From Thermoplasmata archaeon (GTDB taxonomy: Archaea; Thermoplasmatota; E2; DHVEG-1; B8-G13), in NCBI GenBank assembly GCA_021162485.1, contig JAGGYP010000095.1:1-11755 (forward strand): DNA of 11,755 nucleotides, in the 5' to 3' direction. The translations under genes and the position numbers were made by a program. Below the pieces are notes generated by a model, which saw only the letters and a list, made by a program, of their open reading frames with translations, did not search any database and was not told the origin of the DNA. Positions 1 to 5,710 of this stretch are shown piece by piece; position 1 is the stretch's first letter; the number at the start of each line of letters is the position of its first letter.

Positions 1-2
1 CT

Positions 3-701
<699 letters not shown>

Positions 702-714
702 TATACAATACATA

Positions 715-740
715 CTTATAAACTCATAAAGATTTATAAA
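715..740 (+). promoter_or_regulatory. Candidate TATA region for the PRC-barrel gene
   Basis: Two TATA-like octamers, CTTATAAA at 715-722 and TTTATAAA at 733-740, lie in the gap after cdc48. The second would place a transcription start near 763, just before the Shine-Dalgarno sequence GAGGAGG at 768-774. This suggests the small gene can be transcribed independently of cdc48. The call rests on motif and spacing only, and AT-rich intergenic DNA yields such matches by chance. Confidence 0.4.
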
Positions 741-784
741 GTGAAATTTAATAATTATTAATATATTGAGGAGGAAGATGTAGT

Positions 785-1021
785 ATGAAAGTATTTGAAA
801 ACGAGCTTAGGGGAAAAACAGTAATGAGTGAAGAGGGTACCTATCTAGGAATCTTGAGAAACTCAACAGTAGATGAAAAAACAGGAAAACTATTGGAAAT
901 ATTGGTAGAACCTTCAGAGGATATTGATTTAAGACTCTATCATATTAATGAGGACGGATACCTAGTGTTTCCATTTGATTCAATAAAATCCATAAAAGAT
1001 GTGGTTATAATTAGCTCTTAA
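785..1021 (+). CDS. Small PRC-barrel protein, CdpB-like
   Basis: A 78-residue single-domain protein. Its pattern is that of stand-alone archaeal PRC-barrel proteins: an N-terminal strand with ELRGKTVMSEEGTYLGILRN, a second strand with DEKTGKLLEILVEP, and the closing VFPFDSIKSIKDVVII. No membrane segment is present. In haloarchaea, short PRC-barrel proteins of this type (CdpB1/CdpB2) work in the cell-division apparatus, partnering CdpA and SepF at the FtsZ ring, and related proteins are widespread in Euryarchaeota. A division role here is inferred from family resemblance and from its place between cdc48 and a candidate origin with orc1/cdc6. The ATG start has a strong Shine-Dalgarno sequence (GAGGAGG, 768-774) ten bases upstream. 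A nearer ATG at 778 is followed at once by a stop. The fold call is firm; the division role is tentative. Confidence 0.85.
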   Translation: MKVFENELRGKTVMSEEGTYLGILRNSTVDEKTGKLLEILVEPSEDIDLRLYHINEDGYLVFPFDSIKSIKDVVIISS

Positions 1022-1075
1022 AAACATAAAAATTCTGGTCAACCTCTATTAAAATTAACTTTAGTCTGGAGAGAG

Positions 1076-1098
1076 ACCCCTTTGCTTCTAGTGGAGAA
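1076..1098 (-). promoter_or_regulatory. ORB-like Orc1/Cdc6 binding site, left
   Basis: Read on the minus strand, the element is TTCTCCACTAGAAGC followed by AAAGGGGT. It shares with the right-hand element the skeleton TnTCCACnnGAA, two variable bases, then AAAGGGGT. Euryarchaeal ORBs have this build: a short TTCCA/TGGAA-like dyad followed by a G-string. The G-run points toward the PRC-barrel gene. Confidence 0.7.
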
Positions 1099-1117
1099 TT
1101 GATACTTACTCTCCTGC

Positions 1118-1160
1118 TTTTTTAGTATATCTTGTATCTTTATATCTTTGTTTTCTTCTT
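1118..1160 (+). terminator. Oligo-T and pyrimidine-rich terminator region after the PRC-barrel gene
   Basis: A run of six T at 1118-1123 follows CTCCTGC and leads into a T/C-rich tract to about 1160. Archaeal RNA polymerase terminates at oligo-T on the non-template strand without needing a hairpin, so this can end transcripts from the PRC-barrel gene before they enter the AT-rich centre of the candidate origin. A weak 5-bp stem (GGAGA/TCTCC) precedes it. The same tract contains three TATCTT repeats and may also serve in DNA unwinding. Confidence 0.45.
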
Positions 1161-1283
1161 AGATAATTTAATATATTTTTATAAGTAAAAAGAGGATTAA
1201 AAAATAATATAAACGATATATTATGTTGGTATAATATAATGTTAATATGTTTTGAAATTAATAATTAATATTATATTACCCTC

Positions 1284-1303
1284 TGATTCTTATTGATTCT
1301 TAT
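1284..1303 (+). repeat. Tandem 10-bp direct repeat beside the right ORB
   Basis: TGATTCTTAT occurs twice with no spacer and no mismatch, ending six bases before the right-hand ORB-like element. One copy per helical turn would put both on the same DNA face, which suits cooperative protein binding. Function is unknown. Confidence 0.7.
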
Positions 1304-1309
1304 TCTCGG

Positions 1310-1332
1310 TTTCCACATGAAATAAAGGGGTT
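1310..1332 (+). promoter_or_regulatory. ORB-like Orc1/Cdc6 binding site, right
   Basis: The element is TTTCCACATGAAAT followed by AAAGGGGTT on the plus strand. The dyad TTCCACATGAA and the G-string closely resemble the archaeal ORB consensus (dyad near TTCCAnTGGAAA, then GGGG). It lies about 64 bases before the initiator's likely start and may let Orc1/Cdc6 repress its own gene. Confidence 0.75.
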
Positions 1333-1395
1333 GGTCTTATCAAATAATAAAGTTTATTATGGAACCAAACGTTTACAGATTCTGCGGGAGGAGGC

Positions 1396-2649
1396 ATTGA
1401 CACGAAGAAAGATATATTCGAAGAGATATTAAAATCTGAGCCATTATTCATAAATAGAGAAGTAATGAGACCAACTTACATGCCAGAGATACTCCCACAT
1501 AGGGAGAAAGAGATAAGCAATCTAGCCTCAATTTTAGCTCCAGCATTGAAAGGAGAAACCCCTTCTAATGTTTTTATATATGGTAAAACAGGTACTGGAA
1601 AAACAGCAGTATCTAAATTTGTTGGCAGAGAACTCCTTGAAAAGGGAAAGGAGATGGGTAAAAAGGTACATTTTATTTATATAAATTGTGAAGTTGTTGA
1701 TACACATTATCGAGTTTTACAGAATATAGCAAATCATTTTATCCAAGAATGGGCGGATCGTATTCCATTTACAGGTTGGCCGACTGATGAAGTGTATAGC
1801 AAACTTAAGCAAATGATGGATAAAGATGGCGGTGTAACAGTGATAATTTTAGATGAGGTTGATAAGCTCAAAGGAGATGAGGCACTTTATAATTTATCTA
1901 GAATAAACTCTGATTTGGAAAAAGCTAGAGTTTCAGTTGTAGGGATATCTAATGATCTAAAGTTTACAGAGTTTCTAGATCCAAGGGTGAAATCTAGTCT
2001 GGGGGAGGAAAATATGGTTTTTTATCCATATAATGCAGAACAGTTACAAGATATTTTAAAACAGAGGGCAGAGCTTGCGTTAAAACCAGATGTTTTAAAG
2101 AAGGAGGTTATACCACTTTGTGCAGCATTAGCAGCACAGGAACACGGAGATGCAAGGAGGGCATTGGATTTACTTAGAATCTCTGCCGAGCTTGCAGAAA
2201 GAGAGGGGGCAAAGAAAATCACAGAAAGACATGTTAGAATGGCGCAGAATAAGATAGAAATAGATAGGGTGACCGAAGTAATCAGAACACTACCTATTCA
2301 CTCTAAGCTTGTCTTGGCGTCGATAATTATTGGTGAGGAGGAGCATAAAAAAACAGGTTTACCATCCATGCTAACAACAGGAGAAGTTTTTGATACGTAT
2401 AGAGAACTTTGTAAAAAAGCAAGAGTGGAGAGCTTGACACAGAGAAGAATAGCTGATCTAATTTCTGAGTTGGACATGCTGGGGATAATTAATGCGAGAA
2501 CCATTTCCAAAGGGAGATATGGGCGGACAAGAGAAATCCAAACAGCAATCTCTAAAGATGAAATATTTAAAATATTAAAAGAAGAGAAAGATGATGTTTT
2601 AAACTATATTGTTGGTTACAAAAAAAGAGGCCAGGCAAGATTAATATAG
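1396..2649 (+). CDS. cdc6: Orc1/Cdc6 replication initiator
   Basis: This is the origin-binding AAA+ initiator that marks origins and helps load MCM. Counting from the first ATG (1465), Walker A GKTGTGKT is at residues 40-47 and Walker B ILDEVDKL near 128-135. Sensor 1 is VVGISND (158-164), the origin-contacting segment LDPRVKSSLG follows, and sensor 2 is GDARRALDLLR (228-238). A winged-helix domain runs from about 280. The frame is open upstream of that ATG and encodes a family-typical N terminus (DTKKDIFEEILKSEPLFINREV). No ATG, GTG or TTG lies in frame there. An ATT at 1396 follows a perfect GGAGGAGG (1387-1394), so I place the start there, giving 417 residues. Starting at 1465 would give 394. 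The gene ends four bases from the convergent permease gene. Confidence 0.93.
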   Translation: MDTKKDIFEEILKSEPLFINREVMRPTYMPEILPHREKEISNLASILAPALKGETPSNVFIYGKTGTGKTAVSKFVGRELLEKGKEMGKKVHFIYINCEVVDTHYRVLQNIANHFIQEWADRIPFTGWPTDEVYSKLKQMMDKDGGVTVIILDEVDKLKGDEALYNLSRINSDLEKARVSVVGISNDLKFTEFLDPRVKSSLGEENMVFYPYNAEQLQDILKQRAELALKPDVLKKEVIPLCAALAAQEHGDARRALDLLRISAELAEREGAKKITERHVRMAQNKIEIDRVTEVIRTLPIHSKLVLASIIIGEEEHKKTGLPSMLTTGEVFDTYRELCKKARVESLTQRRIADLISELDMLGIINARTISKGRYGRTREIQTAISKDEIFKILKEEKDDVLNYIVGYKKRGQARLI

Positions 2650-2653
2650 CAGT

Positions 2654-4096
2654 TTACAATGCCATCTCTCCTTTTCTTAACGCCTCTACAGGAGGCAACA
2701 TAGACGCTCTTTTTGCAGGCATTGAGGCGGCCAATATAGAAAGCAAGACAGGCAAAACCAGTGCAATTACTATAGTAAGCCAATTCACGACAAATCCGAT
2801 GTCAAGCTGCGTTCCAGCAATAAACTGAACACTTACTCCATACCAGTTTATAATATTCATCACTAGTACCGATATTAGTATGCCTAGAATCCCAGCAAGG
2901 GAGCCTATAAAAAGACCTTGATACAAAAATATTTTAAATATGGTTCTATCTCTTGCCCCAAAAGCCTTAAGCGAACCAATCTCTCTTGTCTTCCGAATTA
3001 CTATAGAATCCATAACATATTTTATAGCTGCGCCGCAAAGGAGAAGAGTAACAGCCATACTACCCCATAGCATTATAGTCACAACATCTTGCATTGAACC
3101 AGCGGCATACACCAACAAATCATGCCATGAGAATATTTTCATGCCAGGAACGATCGACTCTAAAGCATTTTTTAACTGTTCTGCCTGGCCTATTGGGTCT
3201 AACTGATGTAGGGGTTCCGGGCCCTTGACTAAAATTGTATCGCCTATGTTTCGATCAACCTCTATAGGACAAAAACCTCTGAACGTTCCAACACCAGGAA
3301 TATGCCACTCGTTGCCTTTAATCTCTCCATATCCTTTTATTTCTCTCAAGGAATCTGCATGCATAAACCATATCATTGCATCTAAAGTAGGTGTGCCACT
3401 TTCGTAGAGGCCGATAATCTTCACAGTAACAGTAGCATATTTTGTTCCCCTGCCAGATGTACTTATAATAATGTTGAGGACATTTCCCACTTTTATAATG
3501 GATGGATGAATTTTTGCAGCAGTTGCCCCCACTATTATTGGATATGGTTTGTCATATTTTAACAGGCGTTGACCAGAGCCATAAGTAAAATCAGGTAAAT
3601 TACCAGGTCCTTTTACCTCTATATATAATGGTGTGTGCCCCCTTAAAATAGGGTCATCTTTTTCAAAAAATCTGCCCTCAACAATTTTGTTTTTTATATT
3701 TGTAACCTTTTCATCTTCTTCTGGGTTGATTCCTTGTATTGTACAGCCATCTACAGCTTCACCAGAGGCCCCTGCACCATATGTTGCCTGTGCTGTTACT
3801 CTTATTGCAGTTTTATACTCAGGTAAAGCTTTTTCTATCCTGTTAGCAATCTCTCTAGCGTTTTCTATAGTTGGTTGTGTTCCATATAAATCTCTTATAT
3901 TGCATTCAGGGCTAGTTATAGCAGCATCTGCAGTGAGTATTTTTGTAGTATCATTTACTACTTGCATCATGTAATTCAAATAAGCATTTTCTAGGATAAA
4001 AGAGGTCATAGTTAGACCAATAACTACTATTATGATCGCGTAGATGAACTTATGTTCCTTTATTTCTCCCCATGCAAAACTTCTGCTGATACTCAT
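2654..4096 (-). CDS. MacB/FtsX-type ABC transporter permease
   Basis: A 480-residue permease with the four-helix layout of the type VII ABC (MacB/LolCE/FtsX) family. The first membrane helix is at about 17-36. A large extracytoplasmic domain covers about 40-330, then three helices lie near 338-360, 388-416 and 436-458. The cytoplasmic loop RKTREIGSLKAFGA (368-381) is the family's characteristic segment after the second helix, and the C terminus has PPVEALRKGE, also typical. Such proteins act mechanically, coupling cytoplasmic ATP hydrolysis to movement of the outer domain; substrates include lipoproteins, peptides or macrolides. The substrate here cannot be inferred. Its ATG lies one base after the ATPase stop, with GGAGG at 4101-4105 inside the end of the ATPase gene, so the two are translationally coupled subunits. 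Confidence 0.92.
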   Translation of the reverse strand: MSISRSFAWGEIKEHKFIYAIIIVVIGLTMTSFILENAYLNYMMQVVNDTTKILTADAAITSPECNIRDLYGTQPTIENAREIANRIEKALPEYKTAIRVTAQATYGAGASGEAVDGCTIQGINPEEDEKVTNIKNKIVEGRFFEKDDPILRGHTPLYIEVKGPGNLPDFTYGSGQRLLKYDKPYPIIVGATAAKIHPSIIKVGNVLNIIISTSGRGTKYATVTVKIIGLYESGTPTLDAMIWFMHADSLREIKGYGEIKGNEWHIPGVGTFRGFCPIEVDRNIGDTILVKGPEPLHQLDPIGQAEQLKNALESIVPGMKIFSWHDLLVYAAGSMQDVVTIMLWGSMAVTLLLCGAAIKYVMDSIVIRKTREIGSLKAFGARDRTIFKIFLYQGLFIGSLAGILGILISVLVMNIINWYGVSVQFIAGTQLDIGFVVNWLTIVIALVLPVLLSILAASMPAKRASMLPPVEALRKGEMAL

Positions 4097-4097
4097 T

Positions 4098-4853
4098 TTA
4101 CCTCCATACCTCTTTACTTGTTTTACTAGCCTCTTTAAGGATTTCTTCTAATCTGCTTTCTTTACTGTCTTTTATGATTTTTCCATCTTTAAGCAGAATA
4201 TTCCTTCTACCATATCTCGCTATATCCAAATCATGAGAAACAAAAACAATAGTGACCTTTCTATCCTTATTGAGTTTAGCAAGCAGTTCCATTATCTCGC
4301 TGCTACTTTCTGAATCTAAAGCCCCTGTTGGCTCGTCAGCAATTATAACTATAGGATCGTTTATCAACGCTCTAGCTATAGCAACCCTTTGTTGCTCACC
4401 ACCAGAAAGATGAACGCCTTTGTGATCCGCTCTGTGTTTTATACCAACCTCTTCCAATAACTCTAAGGCTTTACTAGTTAATTTTGCTTCGTCTTTTCCA
4501 ATTATTAAGCCAGGCAGTATAACATTATCTAAAACCGTTAACCTTGGTATGAGATTGTAATTTTGGAAAACAAAGCCGATTTTTTTACCTCGCAAAGTTG
4601 CTATTTCTTTTCCTGTTATTTTTGAGGTGTCTCTGCCCTCTACAAACACTTTCCCTTTGGTAGGCCTGTCTAAAAGCCCCATGCAGTGCAACAATGTAGA
4701 CTTACCACTGCCAGAGGGGCCAACTATGGAAACAAACTCACCAGGTAAGACTTTTAGAGAAACATTGTTTAAGGCGACGATTTCTGTTCCATACTGTGTG
4801 TATATTTTGCTAACGTTTCTTAATTCAATTAATGGCATTCTCTTGTTTTTCAT
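4098..4853 (-). CDS. MacB/LolD-type ABC transporter ATPase
   Basis: A 251-residue ATP-binding subunit, complete. Walker A is GPSGSGKST (45-53), the Q-loop is FVFQNYNLIPRL (Q97), and the ABC signature is LSGGEQQRVAIARAL (149-163). Walker B is VIIADEPTGALD (169-180) and the switch histidine is in VSHD (H207). LSGGEQQR and ADEPTGALD are hallmarks of the LolD/MacB/FtsE branch, matching the FtsX-type permease immediately downstream. The ATG at 4853 has no Shine-Dalgarno sequence but sits about 30 bases from a TATA box, consistent with a leaderless mRNA. A second in-frame ATG at 4838 (MPLIEL) is the alternative start. The pair probably forms a homodimeric permease with two ATPases. Confidence 0.95.
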   Translation of the reverse strand: MKNKRMPLIELRNVSKIYTQYGTEIVALNNVSLKVLPGEFVSIVGPSGSGKSTLLHCMGLLDRPTKGKVFVEGRDTSKITGKEIATLRGKKIGFVFQNYNLIPRLTVLDNVILPGLIIGKDEAKLTSKALELLEEVGIKHRADHKGVHLSGGEQQRVAIARALINDPIVIIADEPTGALDSESSSEIMELLAKLNKDRKVTIVFVSHDLDIARYGRRNILLKDGKIIKDSKESRLEEILKEASKTSKEVWR

Positions 4854-4879
4854 GATTTTAGTAACAAATTACACAAACA

Positions 4880-4890
4880 CATATAAATAA
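4880..4890 (-). promoter_or_regulatory. TATA box of the ABC transporter operon
   Basis: TTATTTATATG on the minus strand is centred about 31 bases before the ATPase ATG at 4853. Initiation about 25 bases downstream would begin the mRNA only a few bases before that ATG, which explains the absent Shine-Dalgarno sequence. The transporter therefore appears to have its own promoter, separate from the regulator pair upstream. Confidence 0.55.
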
Positions 4891-4896
4891 TTATCT

Positions 4897-4920
4897 AAAA
4901 AATAAAAAATAAAAAATAAA
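4897..4920 (-). terminator. Triple T6 terminator after the regulator pair
   Basis: On the minus strand, immediately after the stop of the 91-residue gene, come three exact tandem copies of a 7-bp unit, ATTTTTT (plus-strand AAAAAAT, 4897-4917). Repeated U6 runs are strong intrinsic terminators for archaeal RNA polymerase. They separate the regulator pair from the transporter promoter at 4880-4890. Confidence 0.65.
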
Positions 4921-5196
4921 TTATACGTATTCTGTGGTATCTTTCTTTTCTTCGTTTTTTTGTGGAGCTGCAGATATTACATCTATAGCCAATACGACAT
5001 TGAGCGGTATAATCCTTAATTTGCCAGCTAGTTTGCCATGTTTTTTATCCATTTTTATACATAACCCTATATCCTCAATTCCCAGTGATGCAAAACCTTC
5101 GAAAGTACCCCTTGTTTTAAGCAAACTGTCCCTTTCACCTAGAGACAATATTTCATATAGGGAGCCTTTAGTTAGATGAAATGATTCTTTTTTCAC
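4921..5196 (-). CDS. Small conserved archaeal protein of unknown function
   Basis: A 91-residue protein I cannot assign to a named family. It is rich in predicted beta strands with recurrent glycines (KGSLYEILSL, LLKTRGTFEGFASLG, DIGLCIKM, KLRIIPLNVVLAIDVI). It ends in a charged, probably disordered tail (QKNEEKKDTTEYV). It has no cysteine pair, signal peptide or membrane helix. The layout suggests a small beta-barrel, possibly Sm-like, but that is inference from pattern alone. The start is a GTG three bases after the stop of the winged-helix gene, with GAGGAG located inside the end of that gene, so the two are co-translated. A role as partner or effector sensor of the regulator is plausible but unproven. 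Confidence 0.8.
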   Translation of the reverse strand: MKKESFHLTKGSLYEILSLGERDSLLKTRGTFEGFASLGIEDIGLCIKMDKKHGKLAGKLRIIPLNVVLAIDVISAAPQKNEEKKDTTEYV

Positions 5197-5199
5197 TTA

Positions 5200-5646
5200 C
5201 TATTCCACTCCTCTTTTTTGTTTGTTAAGAAGGTTTTGTATGTGTTCAACTGTTTTCCCATAATTTTCAATTGCTACTTTTAAGTGTGCCTCAACAAAAT
5301 TCCAAGCTTTACCAAGATCACCGTATCTAAGTTTATATGCCTTTTTACTTTGCCCTGTTTCTTCATCCACTACCTGCACATCCTCTAGTATATCAAGTCC
5401 TTTTAATTTGTTAAGATGTCTATAAACAGTTGGTCTAGAGGCTTTTAGTGTTTGAGCAATCTCATCTATTACCCAAGCTTTATTCGGGTATTTTAAGAAA
5501 AAATCAAAGAAAAGCCTATAGGGTATTTCTGGGGCAGCTCCTTTGGATATGTAACCAATTTGTTCTAAAAATTTCTTTGTAACTCTTTCTAAATCATCAT
5601 CACCAGTCAGAGGAACATTACTCACAACACGCATCTCAAAACCCAT
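5200..5646 (-). CDS. Winged-helix transcriptional regulator
   Basis: A 148-residue DNA-binding protein. After a variable N terminus, residues 41-108 form a winged helix: IPYRLFFDFFLKYPNKAWVIDEIAQTL, then the recognition-helix segment ASRPTVYRHLNKLKGL, then the wing EDVQVVDEETGQSKKAYKLRYGD. The remaining 40 residues are a predicted amphipathic helix (AWNFVEAHLKVAIENYGKTVEHIQNLL), probably for dimerisation. It resembles archaeal ArsR/TrmB-type regulators, but no metal-binding cysteines or sugar-binding domain are present, so the effector is unknown. The ATG has a GGGAG-type Shine-Dalgarno sequence just upstream (about 5651-5656). A 12-bp palindrome covers its TATA box, suggesting autoregulation. 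Likely targets are its own operon and the nearby transporter or hydrolase. Confidence 0.88.
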   Translation of the reverse strand: MGFEMRVVSNVPLTGDDDLERVTKKFLEQIGYISKGAAPEIPYRLFFDFFLKYPNKAWVIDEIAQTLKASRPTVYRHLNKLKGLDILEDVQVVDEETGQSKKAYKLRYGDLGKAWNFVEAHLKVAIENYGKTVEHIQNLLNKQKRGVE

Positions 5647-5676
5647 ATCTCTCCCTCAGAGAATATTAAAACAAAT

Positions 5677-5688
5677 AGTTTATAAACT
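5677..5688 (-). promoter_or_regulatory. Palindromic TATA box and candidate operator of the regulator gene
   Basis: AGTTTATAAACT is a perfect 12-bp palindrome whose centre, TTTATAAA, is a good archaeal TATA box about 37 bases before the regulator ATG. A dimeric winged-helix protein binding here would block TBP. A TATA box is itself near-symmetric, so some of the symmetry may be coincidental. Confidence 0.5.
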
Positions 5689-5710
5689 TTACTATGTTAA
5701 CTTTTACTCT

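Larger units (their letters stand above)
1099..1309. other. AT-rich duplex-unwinding candidate between the ORBs
   Basis: Apart from a few short patches, this stretch is almost entirely A and T, including long alternating AT runs around 1161-1280. It contains no open reading frame of note and no recognisable RNA gene. Its position between inverted ORBs is that expected for the unwinding element. The tandem decamer TGATTCTTAT (1284-1303) abuts the right-hand box. Confidence 0.6.
1076..1332. other. Candidate chromosomal replication origin (oriC)
   Basis: The 374-base gap between the PRC-barrel gene and orc1/cdc6 has the textbook layout of an archaeal origin. Two matching ORB-like elements lie in opposite orientation (1076-1098 on the minus strand, 1310-1332 on the plus strand). 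They flank a roughly 210-base, strongly AT-rich stretch suited to be the duplex-unwinding element, directly upstream of the initiator gene. The G-runs of both boxes face outward, away from the AT-rich centre. The core also carries a tandem decamer (TGATTCTTAT twice, 1284-1303) and three TATCTT copies (1128-1148). Archaeal origins commonly sit beside orc1/cdc6. The symmetry of two matching boxes is seen directly; origin activity is inferred. Confidence 0.75.

Noticed and set aside
1022..1075. A possible third, degenerate ORB on the minus strand (TCTCCAGACTAAAG ... AGAGGTTGACC).
   Set aside because: Both ends resemble the other boxes, but the dyad and the G-string are about ten bases too far apart and the G-string is broken.
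1061..1125. A small non-coding RNA ending in the T6 run.
   Set aside because: The only stem is a weak 5-bp GGAGA/TCTCC and no C/D, H/ACA or tRNA features appear; ORB plus terminator explains the sequence better.
1357..1372. ATGGAACCAAACG as another ORB-like half site.
   Set aside because: It matches only part of the dyad with a gap and has no G-string.
2940..3974. Plus-strand open frames opposite the permease gene.
   Set aside because: They are antisense shadows of a well-supported permease, with no family resemblance or ribosome binding sites.
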